Made by a program: the position numbers and the translations under genes. 64,000 nucleotides of DNA from JALYLC01 sp963743275. GTDB lineage: Bacteria > Actinomycetota > Thermoleophilia > Gaiellales > JALYLC01. A model generated the notes under the pieces. That model did no database searches and was not told where the DNA came from. It was given only the letters and a program-made list of their open reading frames with translations. Location of the stretch: NCBI GenBank assembly GCA_963743275.1, contig CAVUPB010000007.1:558001-622000 (forward strand), given 5' to 3'. Within the stretch, counting starts at the first letter, position 1. The number at the start of each line of letters is the position of its first letter. Positions 22,895 to 30,040 of this stretch are shown here, in pieces.

Positions 22895-24175
22895 TCAGAC
22901 CTCCACCGTGGGCGGGGTCTCGAGCTCGAAGGCATCGTGCAGCGCGCGCACGGCCGTCGGAACCTCGTCGCGGGCGATCATGCAGCTGATCTTGATGGGG
23001 GAGGTCGAGATCATGCGCAGGTTGATGCCGAGATCGGCGAGCGTGCGGAACATGCGCGCCGCCACGCCCGGGTGCGAGCGCATGCCGGCGCCGATCAGCG
23101 AGACCTTGCCCATGCCGTCGTTTTCCTCGACCTGCAGCGGGCCGAGCGACTGCTCGGCCAGCGCGAGCGCGCGCCGCGTCCCGGGCACGTCCTCGTGCGG
23201 CACCGAGAACGACAGCTCGGCGACGCCGTGCACGACGTTCTGGATGATCGTGTCGACGTTGACGTGCTCGGCGGCGACCGAGTCGAAGACCGTGGCGGCG
23301 GCGCCCGGGCGGTCGGGAATGCCTGTCAGCGTGAAGATGACCTCGCTCTGCGAGTGCGTCACGCCGGAGATGATCGGGTGTTCCATGACTTCCTCGGCGG
23401 GGACGATCCAGGTGCCCTCCTCCTGCGAGAACGTGGAGCGGGAGTGGACGCGGACGTTGTGGTTGCGGGCGAGCTCGACCGAGCGCAGCATCAGCACCTT
23501 GGCGCCGGAGGCCGACATCTCGAGCATCTCCTCGTACGAGATGCGGGGCAGCTTGCGCGCGCCGGGCACGACGCGCGGGTCGCTCGTGTAGACGCCGGCG
23601 ACGTCGGAGTAGATCTCGCAGGCGGCGCCGAGCGCGGCCGCGAGCGCCACCGCGGTGGCGTCGGTGCCGCCGCGGCCGAGCGTCGTGACGTCGTTGGTGT
23701 CGGTCGAGACGCCCTGGAAGCCGGCCACGAGCACGATCTTGCCTGCGTCCAGCGCGTGCACGACGCGCTGCGCGCGGATCTCGCGGATCTTCGCGCGGCC
23801 GTGCGCGTCGTCGGTGACGATGCCGGCCTGGCTGCCCGTGAACGAGACGGCCTCGTGGCCGAGGTCGTGGATCGCCATCGCCACGAGCGCGCACGAGATG
23901 CGCTCTCCGGTCGAGAGCAGCATGTCGAGCTCGCGCCCGTCGGGCTGGGGCGAGACCTCGTGCGCGAGCGCGATCAGCGAGTCGGTCGTCTTGCCCATCG
24001 CCGAGACGGTGCCCACGACGCGCAGCCCGCTGCGCTTGGCGTCGACGAGCCGCTGCGCCACCCCGCGCACCTTGTCGGCGTCCGCGACCGACGAGCCGCC
24101 GAACTTCATGACGACGGTGTCGAAGGCGATTTCGCCGCGCGCAGGCGCGAGCGGGTCGGTGTGCGTCAGTGCCAC
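22895..24175 (-). CDS. lysC: Aspartate kinase
   Basis: 426 residues from GTG 24175 (the frame is open further upstream, but that part is not kinase-like). Kinase start VMKFGGSSVADADKV. The active-site region contains STGERISCALVAMAI and TTLGRGGTDATAVALA. The C-terminal third has two ACT domains (GVTHSQSEVIFTLTGIPDRP and KVSLIGAGMRSHPGVAARMF), the site of feedback inhibition by lysine and/or threonine. First step of aspartate-family amino acid synthesis. In some actinobacteria an internal start makes a separate beta subunit; I cannot confirm one here. Confidence 0.95.
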   Translation of the reverse strand: MALTHTDPLAPARGEIAFDTVVMKFGGSSVADADKVRGVAQRLVDAKRSGLRVVGTVSAMGKTTDSLIALAHEVSPQPDGRELDMLLSTGERISCALVAMAIHDLGHEAVSFTGSQAGIVTDDAHGRAKIREIRAQRVVHALDAGKIVLVAGFQGVSTDTNDVTTLGRGGTDATAVALAAALGAACEIYSDVAGVYTSDPRVVPGARKLPRISYEEMLEMSASGAKVLMLRSVELARNHNVRVHSRSTFSQEEGTWIVPAEEVMEHPIISGVTHSQSEVIFTLTGIPDRPGAAATVFDSVAAEHVNVDTIIQNVVHGVAELSFSVPHEDVPGTRRALALAEQSLGPLQVEENDGMGKVSLIGAGMRSHPGVAARMFRTLADLGINLRMISTSPIKISCMIARDEVPTAVRALHDAFELETPPTVEV

Positions 24176-24209
24176 CCGGGCAGTTTCGCAGCTACGTGCG
24201 CGAAAGGTC

Positions 24210-25436
24210 TCAGGCGGAGGGCTGCTTGCCGAACGCGGACCACGTGTAGTCCATGCCGGCATCCCACAGCATCCAGCCGATCGCGCCCTGGCGCGTGGCG
24301 GCGCTGATCTGCGCGCGGATCTGGGGCAGCCCGTAGCCGTCGAAGTCCTGCAGCCAGGGGCGGATCTTGACGTTCGGCGAGGCGATCAGCTGCGAGCGGA
24401 ACGTGCCCATCGAGAGCGCGACCGTGCTGCTGGGATCGTCCTTCGGGACGGTGATGCCGAGCTCGCCGTTGGTGTAGTGGTTCGGGTAGAGCATCGGCGA
24501 GATCACGTCGACGTGCTTGGCGATCAGCGCGACGTCCTGGCCGATGCCGAGGTCATGGTCGGCGGCGAGGCCGAAGAGGTCGACGCCGACCTTGACGTCG
24601 AACGGCACGAGCGCCTTGTGTGCCGCCGCCAGGAAGCGCGGGATCGTCGCATTCATGGGCTCGGCCTTCTTGTGCGGCCAGCGCATGTCGGCGAGGATCC
24701 CCTCGCTCGGGAAGCGCACGTAGTCGAACTGCACCTCGTCGACGCCCGCGCGCGCCGCCGCCTTGGCGAGGTCGATCAGGTACTTCCAGGCGCCCGGGCT
24801 GTACTGGTTGAGCCAGGGCTTGCCGCCGCCGTCGTGCCAGACGCCGCCGTGGCGGTCGTGGATCGCGATCGACGGGTTGTGCTCGGCGACGATCGGGTCC
24901 TTGAAGCTGACGATGCGCGCGACGACCCAGATGTGGCGGTCGTGCGCGATCTGGACGACGTGCGCGAGGTCGTAGTACGAGTGCGCCGCGCCGTAGCGCT
25001 TGGCCATCGCGGGCGCATTGTCGCCGAGGCCCGCGACCTCGCCGTTCTCGTCCTTGACGTCGAGCTGGATGAGGTTCAGGCCGGGCGTCGCGAGCACCTT
25101 GTCGAGGTAGCCGGGCTTGCCCGACCACGCCTCGGACACGTGCACGCCGCGCGTGACCGCGGGCATCGTGCGCACGACCTTCTTGACGGTCGTCGCGGAC
25201 TTGACCGGCACGATCGGCCGGCGCACCTTGGGCGTGCCGCTCGTCCACACCCAAGCACCGCTGGCGACCCCGATCACGAGGCCGAGCACGCCGAGGACGG
25301 TCAGCCGCCGGCGGCGGTGCGCCGCGCGCAGCTGGGCGCGCTGCCGTTCGCGCGCGCGCAGTCGCCGCGCCTCGAGCTCATCGAGCTCACGGGCACGCCT
25401 GCGTTCACTTGCTCTGAAGTCGTAGTCGTCGGTCAC
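24210..25436 (-). CDS. Putative glycoside hydrolase (DUF4015-like), membrane-anchored
   Basis: 408 residues from GTG 25436, with GGGGGA 6 nt upstream. A charged Arg-rich cytoplasmic N-terminus (residues 8-45) is followed by one transmembrane helix (LTVLGVLGLVIGVASGAWVW) and an outside TIM-barrel-like domain. Family blocks are RGVHVSEAWSGKPGYLDKVL, LIQLDVKDENGEVAG, VDEVQFDYVRFPSEG and VISPMLYPNHY. The acidic residues in VQFDYVRFPSEG are candidate catalytic groups. Probably acts on a cell-surface or environmental polysaccharide. Upstream of lysC on the same strand, 34 bp apart. Confidence 0.82.
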   Translation of the reverse strand: MTDDYDFRASERRRARELDELEARRLRARERQRAQLRAAHRRRRLTVLGVLGLVIGVASGAWVWTSGTPKVRRPIVPVKSATTVKKVVRTMPAVTRGVHVSEAWSGKPGYLDKVLATPGLNLIQLDVKDENGEVAGLGDNAPAMAKRYGAAHSYYDLAHVVQIAHDRHIWVVARIVSFKDPIVAEHNPSIAIHDRHGGVWHDGGGKPWLNQYSPGAWKYLIDLAKAAARAGVDEVQFDYVRFPSEGILADMRWPHKKAEPMNATIPRFLAAAHKALVPFDVKVGVDLFGLAADHDLGIGQDVALIAKHVDVISPMLYPNHYTNGELGITVPKDDPSSTVALSMGTFRSQLIASPNVKIRPWLQDFDGYGLPQIRAQISAATRQGAIGWMLWDAGMDYTWSAFGKQPSA

Positions 25437-25568
25437 GTGTGGTCCCCCGGCGCTCTGCCGGGCAGGTTCGCGATTGTACCCGCTGGCGACCGGTTGCGAG
25501 CAGGAATCGCGCAACCGCCGTCGAATGCGCGCGATCCGCTCGCGCACCGTGGCTCCCACGCTAACCGC

Positions 25569-26165
25569 TCAGGCCTCGCGGCGCCCGGCGAATGCGCGCC
25601 CGAGGGTCACCTCGTCCGCGTACTCGAGGTCGCCACCGACCGGCAGGCCGCTTGCGAGGCGCGTGATCCGCACCTTGCCGCGCAGGCGTTCCGCGACGTA
25701 CTGGGCGGTCGCCTCGCCCGTCATCGTCGGGTTCGTGGCCAGCACGACCTCGTGGAGGTCGTCGCCCGCGCGCTCCACGCGGGCCAGCAGCTCGGCGATG
25801 CGCAGATGCTCGGGGTCGACGCCGTCGATCGGCGAGAGCGCGCCGCCGAGCACGTGGTAGAGGCCGCGGTACTCGGCCGTCCGCTCGATCGGGACGATGT
25901 CGGAGGGCGCCTCGACGACGCAGATCAGCGCGCGGTCGCGACGCGGGTCGGAGCAGAAGCGGCAGAGCGGCTCCTCGCTCAGGTTGAAGCACTCCGTGCA
26001 GAAGCCGACGCGCTCCTTGACGACGCGGATCGCCTCGGCGAGCGCGAGCGCCTCCTCGGCAGGGACGCGCAGGAGGTGGAACGCGAGTCGCTGGGCCGTG
26101 CGCTGACCCACGCCCGGCAGGCGCGCGAGCTGGGTGACCAGCGCGTCGACCGCCGGGGAGAGCAC
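25569..26165 (-). CDS. recR: Recombination protein RecR
   Basis: 198 residues. N-terminal helix-hairpin-helix LARLPGVGQRTAQRLAFHLL, zinc finger CTECFNLSEEPLCRFC, and a TOPRIM domain starting ICVVEAPSDIVPIERT with GVDPEHLRIAELL and the late ITRLASGLPVGGDLEYADE. RecR works with RecO/RecF in RecA loading at gaps. It follows ybaB by 3 bp in the standard dnaX-ybaB-recR order. Confidence 0.97.
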   Translation of the reverse strand: MLSPAVDALVTQLARLPGVGQRTAQRLAFHLLRVPAEEALALAEAIRVVKERVGFCTECFNLSEEPLCRFCSDPRRDRALICVVEAPSDIVPIERTAEYRGLYHVLGGALSPIDGVDPEHLRIAELLARVERAGDDLHEVVLATNPTMTGEATAQYVAERLRGKVRITRLASGLPVGGDLEYADEVTLGRAFAGRREA

Positions 26166-26168
26166 GCC

Positions 26169-26489
26169 TCAGAAACCCGGCAGACCGAGCCCGCCGAGCC
26201 CGCCCGTGATCGCGCCCATGCGCTCCTGCTGCAGCGCCGCAGCCTGGCGGAAGGCCTCGGTGACCGCCGCGAGCACCATGTCCTGCAACAGCTCGACCTC
26301 GTCGGGATCGACGGCCTCGGGAGCGATCTCGATGCCCACGAGGTCGCCGTTGCCCGACGCGATCGCCTTGACCATGCCGCCGCCGACGGTCGCCTCGACG
26401 CGCTCCTGCGCCAGGGCCTCCTGGGCGCGGGCCATGTCGGCCTGCATCTGCGCCGCCATCTTCATCATCTTCTGGGGATCGATGCTCAT
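26169..26489 (-). CDS. ybaB: YbaB/EbfC-family nucleoid-associated protein
   Basis: 106 residues from ATG 26489. Start KMMKMAAQMQADMARAQEAL, then VEATVGGGMVKAIASGNGDL and the helical C-terminus VELLQDMVLAAVTEAFRQAA. Binds DNA as a dimer. Its ATG overlaps the dnaX TGA (ATGA, 26486-26489), and recR follows after 3 bp. The frame that codes the N-terminal two-thirds of dnaX also runs into ybaB without a stop. Confidence 0.95.
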   Translation of the reverse strand: MSIDPQKMMKMAAQMQADMARAQEALAQERVEATVGGGMVKAIASGNGDLVGIEIAPEAVDPDEVELLQDMVLAAVTEAFRQAAALQQERMGAITGGLGGLGLPGF

Positions 26490-28172
26490 CCGGCTTCCTC
26501 GGTTGCGTCCAGTCGGCGGCGCAGCTGATCCAGCAGCTCCACCTCGGAGATCGTGCCATCGCCGTCGGTCGGCGCCGGCGCAGCCTGCGCCTCGACGGCC
26601 ACGAAGCGCGGCTCCAGGCGCAGCGCGAGCGCCGTCGCAATCGCCTCGGCGAGCTGATCGGCGTAGCGCTGCGAGCTCGAGAGCAGGGCGGCGGAGACCT
26701 CGACGACGACGCTCGAGCCCTCGACGGCCGTGGGCCGCGAGGCCGAGAGCACGCCGCGCGCCGGGCCGCTCAGCTGCGCGAGGGCCTCGCTCCAGCCGGC
26801 CGCGACCGCGGCGAGCTCGGCGGGAGCCGGCGGGGGCGGAGGCGGGCGGCGGAGGCGGGGGCGGGGGCGGCGCTGCGACCGGAGGCGCCGGCTCGCCGGC
26901 CGCGGCGGAGGGTTCCGCTGCGGGCGGAGGCGGGGGCGGGGCGGACGGCGGCGGCGCGCTCTCGGGCGCGGCCGCCGGAGCGGTGACCGCGACGGGAGCC
27001 GGGGCGGGGGTCGCGGCCGGAGCGGGGGCGCCGACGAGCGCGTGCTCGAGCCGCTCCACGCGCGCCAGCAGCGCGCCGGGCGCGGCGCTGGCGGCCGGGC
27101 GCGCGGCCGTGATCAGCGCGACCTCGAGCGGCAGACGGGCGTCGGCGCCGTCGCGGATGTCGCGCAGGGCGATCGCCAGCAGGTCGATGGTGCGCAGCGT
27201 CTCGGCGGGCGGCAGCGCGAGCGCCTGCCGCTGGAGCTCGGCCGCGCGGTCGGGGGCAGCGGCCTCCGACTCGGGCAGCGCTTCGGCGTGCTGCAGCAGG
27301 TAGATCAGGCGGAGGTGGCCGAGCAGCGAATCGAGCAGCCCGTGCATGTCCTGGCCGCCCTCGGCGAGCGCGTCGATGCGGCGCAGGAGCTCGCCCGGCT
27401 CGCCCTGTGCGATGAGGTCGACGAGATCGACGAGCGCCTGCTCCGGCACGAGGCCGAGCAGGCGCACGGCGTCCTCGACGCCGATTGCGCCGTCGCCGGC
27501 GGTCGCGAGCTGGTCGAGGATCGTGAGCGCGTCGCGGTAGGAACCCGCGCCGGCCCGCGCCACGAGGTGGAGCACGGTCTCGGGGGCCTCGATCTTCTCG
27601 GCCTCGCACACGCGCGCGAGCACGCGCACGAGCTCGCCCGGGCCCGGCCGCCGGAATGCGAAGCGCTGGCAGCGCGAGCGGATCGTGCTCAGCAGCTTGG
27701 CCGGATCGGTCGTGCAGAGCACGAACACGACGTGGGGCGGGGGCTCCTCGAGCGTCTTCAGCAGCGCGTTGGAGGCGTCGGCCGTGAGCGAGTGCGCCTC
27801 GTCGAGGATGTAGACCTTGTAGCGCCCCTCGGCCGGCTGCTGGGCGACGCGCTCGCGGATCTCGCGGATGTCGTCGATGCCGCGGTGCGAGGCCGCGTCC
27901 ATCTCGATCACGTCGAGCGCCGTCGCGTCGTGGATGCGCATGCAGATCGCGCACGTGCCGTCGGGCGTGGCGGTCGGGCCGTTCTCGCAGTTGAGGGCCT
28001 TCGCGAGGATCTTCGCGAGCGACGTCTTGCCCGTGCCGCGCGGGCCCGAGAAGAGGTACGCATGTGCGATCCGCCCCTGCTCGACCGCGCTCCCGAGCGT
28101 GCGCACGATGTGATCCTGGCCCACCACGTCCGCGAACGTGCGCGGACGGTAGGTGCGGTAGAGCGAGGCCAC
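26486..28172 (-). CDS. dnaX: DNA polymerase III subunit gamma/tau, with one extra base in the Pro-rich linker
   Basis: ATG 28172. AAA+ domain with YRPRTFADVVGQDHIVRTL, Walker A SGPRGTGKTS (residues 42-51), a four-Cys zinc region ending CAICMRIH, DEAHSLTADASNALLKTLEE and the sensor TTDPAKLLSTIRSRCQRFAF. A Pro/Ala linker follows. The conserved C-terminal domain (GVLSASRPTAVEGSSVVVEV to RLDATEEAG-stop) is one base out of frame. The shift lies in the G-rich tract 26829-26871. The span of 1687 nt is a multiple of three plus one. Since dnaX is essential, an indel error or true frameshifting are both possible. Confidence 0.92.
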
Positions 28173-28191
28173 CTCGGCAGTCTATTCGCGA

Positions 28192-28258
28192 CCGGGAGCC
28201 CGCCCGGGAAGGCTCCCGGGAACGCGCTCAGTGACCGGCCCGGGAGGCGCTTGCCTCC
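28192..28258 (-). terminator. Two hairpins between the SRP RNA and dnaX
   Basis: 28243-28258 is GGAGGC/GCCTCC around a 4-nt loop; 28192-28219 has a perfect 9-bp stem CCGGGAGCC/GGCTCCCGG with a 10-nt loop. Both lie just past the 3' end of the SRP RNA gene on its strand and before dnaX. They could end the RNA transcript or structure the dnaX leader. No T-run follows. Confidence 0.4.
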
Positions 28259-28277
28259 GGTCAGCGGCTGAACGGAC

Positions 28278-28392
28278 GGCGACTCCTGCCAGGCCTGACC
28301 GCGTCGCCTGAGCAAGATCGCTGAGTGCTGCTTCCTTCCGGACCTGACACGGTTCGCGACTGCTCAGCGCGCGGGACCTGGCCGTCAACGCC
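28278..28392 (-). ncRNA. ffs: Signal recognition particle RNA, small (4.5S) bacterial type
   Basis: On the minus strand the universally conserved domain IV apex GTCAGGTCCGGAAGGAAGCA is present, closed by CGCTGAG/CTCAGCG. The outer stem is formed by GCCAGG/CCTGGC and GGCG/CGCC, giving about 115 nt, the size of E. coli 4.5S RNA. End points are my reading of the outer stem and could be off by 10-40 nt, because a longer pairing CTCCTGCC/GGCAGGAG is also possible. It binds Ffh for co-translational membrane targeting. Position beside dnaX is common. Confidence 0.9.
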
Positions 28393-28482
28393 TCCGCCCG
28401 CAGCCCCTCTGGCGGCAGGAGCGCCCCCGGGCACGGTCGCCCCGCAGGCTACAGCAGAGCGCCGGCCGGTACGGCGGGGAGC

Positions 28483-28834
28483 GCCAAGTGGCACTCGCGG
28501 CGAGTGCCACTTGGCCGTCGGCGGCCGGGGTCGCACGCCGGGTCCGCACGAACGGGGTCTGGCCCGCAACGTGCGGGTCTGACCCCGGCATTGCGGACCT
28601 GGCACCGACCGGACCATCCGCTCAACCACGCCATTCTCAGGCCTTCACGTCCACGCCGGCGTGCGCCGGGTGCGGCCATCGGCACGACGCGTGGTCGCCG
28701 GGATTTCCGATGCCTACTGGGGTTGAGGGCTCATGCAAGGGTCGGTGCCAGGTCCGCAATGCCGGGGTCAGACCCGCACGTGCGGGCCAGACCCTGGTGT
28801 TGCCAAGTGGCACTCGCCGCGAGTGCCACTTGGC
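28483..28834. repeat. 352-bp composite inverted-repeat element, copy 1
   Basis: Bounded by two 33-bp palindromes (28483-28515 and 28802-28834), each GCCAAGTGGCACTCGC, one base, then the complement. Inside are two inverted copies of a ~58-bp module (28554-28611 and 28739-28796) containing GGGTCTGACCCCGGCATTGC and GACCTGGCACCGACC. The centre (about 125 bp) starts CGCTCAACCACGC and ends GATGCCTACTGGGGTTGAGG, again inverted at its edges. No gene inside. A second copy lies at 54967-55314. It sits between the SRP RNA and the Nudix gene, ending 10 bp before the Nudix start. Confidence 0.85.
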
Positions 28835-28844
28835 CGTCCGTGCG

Positions 28845-29432
28845 ATGCTGCCGCTCGTGCGACCGCCGCCGTTTCCGCCGCTGCCGGTGCTCGCCGAGGC
28901 GCTCGCCGCGACGCCGCACCCGGAGCTCGAGGGGGCGCCGATCGAGGCGGCCGTGCTCGTGTGCCTGCACGCCGATGCGGTGCTGCTTGCGCGGCGTGCG
29001 GTGCATCCGCACGATCCGTGGTCGGGGCACGTCGGGCTGCCGGGTGGGCGCTGGGAGGCGGGTGACTCGTCGCTCCTGGCGACGGCGCTGCGCGAGGCGC
29101 ACGAGGAGCTCGGCGTCGATCCGCTTGCGCATGGGCGGCTCCTCGGTGCGCTCGGGACGCATCTCGGGCGCGGGCGGCGGGTCAGCGGCGTGCGGATCGC
29201 CGTCTTCGTCGCGGCGCTCGACGAGCGGCCGGCGCTTGCGCTCTCGGCCGAGCTCGACATGGCCGCCTGGGTTCCGCTCGAGGCGCTCGTGCCCGTCGCG
29301 ACGCGCGTGGCCGAGGTGCAGGACAGCGATGTCGCGGCCTATGCGGTCGATCTGCCGGACGGCGACAGCATGGTCGTGTGGGGGATCACCTACGCGATCC
29401 TCGAGCGGCTGCGAGCGTTGCCCGCCGCCTAG
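28845..29432 (+). CDS. Nudix hydrolase, CoA-pyrophosphatase-like
   Basis: 195 residues from ATG 28845. The Nudix box is GGRWEAGDSSLLATALREAHEELGV (split here as GGRWEAGDSS and ATALREAHEELGV), matching Gx5Ex7REUxEExGU. The Pro-rich N-terminus VRPPPFPPLPVLAEAL and HDPWSGHVGLPGG resemble YeaB/NudL-type CoA pyrophosphatases, but other nucleotide-diphosphate substrates are possible. The start lies 10 bp after the composite repeat, so its promoter must be in or before that repeat. Its stop shares CTAG with the convergent methyltransferase stop. Confidence 0.88.
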   Translation: MLPLVRPPPFPPLPVLAEALAATPHPELEGAPIEAAVLVCLHADAVLLARRAVHPHDPWSGHVGLPGGRWEAGDSSLLATALREAHEELGVDPLAHGRLLGALGTHLGRGRRVSGVRIAVFVAALDERPALALSAELDMAAWVPLEALVPVATRVAEVQDSDVAAYAVDLPDGDSMVVWGITYAILERLRALPAA

Positions 29433-30040
29433 TCCCGGTCGCGCACGGCCTCCAGCAGGCGCGGGCCCGCGGCGCCCGGCCGCCACTGGGCGATGCGATA
29501 GCCCTGGGCCCTGAGCGGCCGCGCGAGCGGGATCGCCGAGTCGCGCCAGGCGTAGGCGAAGAGCGCGGCGGGTGCGATCTGCGGGATCAGCGCGCCCATC
29601 GCCCGGGCGAGCGTGCAGTCGTACAGCAGGTCGGCGCCGAGCACGAGGTCGAACGGCCCGCGGGCGATCAGCCCGGCGGGCGCGTGCAGGTCGGCCTGCA
29701 GCGTCTCGAGCGGCCGCCCGAGCGTGCGCCGGCCGCTCTCGGCCACGCGCTCGAGGGCGTCGGCGGAGACATCGCTCGCGACGACCTCGGCGCCGCGCAG
29801 GGCGGCCACGAGCGACGGCAGCGCGAGCCCGCAGCCCAGCTCGAGGACGCGCTTCCCGGTCAGGTCGAGCGGGGCGAGGTGCGTGGCCAGCGCACGCGCG
29901 CACGGCCACAGCTCGGCCCAGTAGGGCGCGTCGCCGCGCGCCGCGGCGGCGACCGCGAAGAGCTCCTCGGGCGCGCTCGGGCGCAGGAGGCGGACCGAGA
30001 GGTTCCCGATCGCGACCGCGTCCTCGTAGTCGGTCGTCAT
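29429..30040 (-). CDS. Class I SAM-dependent methyltransferase
   Basis: 203 residues from ATG 30040. Motif I is GKRVLELGCGLALPSLVAAL (SAM binding), followed by the acidic loop VVASDVSADALE and the post-motif region FDLVLGADLLYD. The overall pattern, with YWAELWPCARALA before motif I, is that of the lysine-methyltransferase-like (METTL/nicotinamide) group. The target is unknown. The start overlaps the otsB-GH15 stop (ATGA), so it is the last gene of the trehalose operon. Confidence 0.82.
   Translation of the reverse strand: MTTDYEDAVAIGNLSVRLLRPSAPEELFAVAAAARGDAPYWAELWPCARALATHLAPLDLTGKRVLELGCGLALPSLVAALRGAEVVASDVSADALERVAESGRRTLGRPLETLQADLHAPAGLIARGPFDLVLGADLLYDCTLARAMGALIPQIAPAALFAYAWRDSAIPLARPLRAQGYRIAQWRPGAAGPRLLEAVRDRD

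Noticed and set aside
26829..26871. Programmed frameshift signal in dnaX of the E. coli type
   Set aside because: No A-AAA-AAG-like slippery heptamer is present and the needed shift is +1 rather than -1; an indel in a G-rich tract explains the data more simply.
28483..28834. Protein-coding remnant of a transposon inside the composite repeat
   Set aside because: Frames through the element give only low-complexity translations, and the two copies do not preserve a common reading frame.
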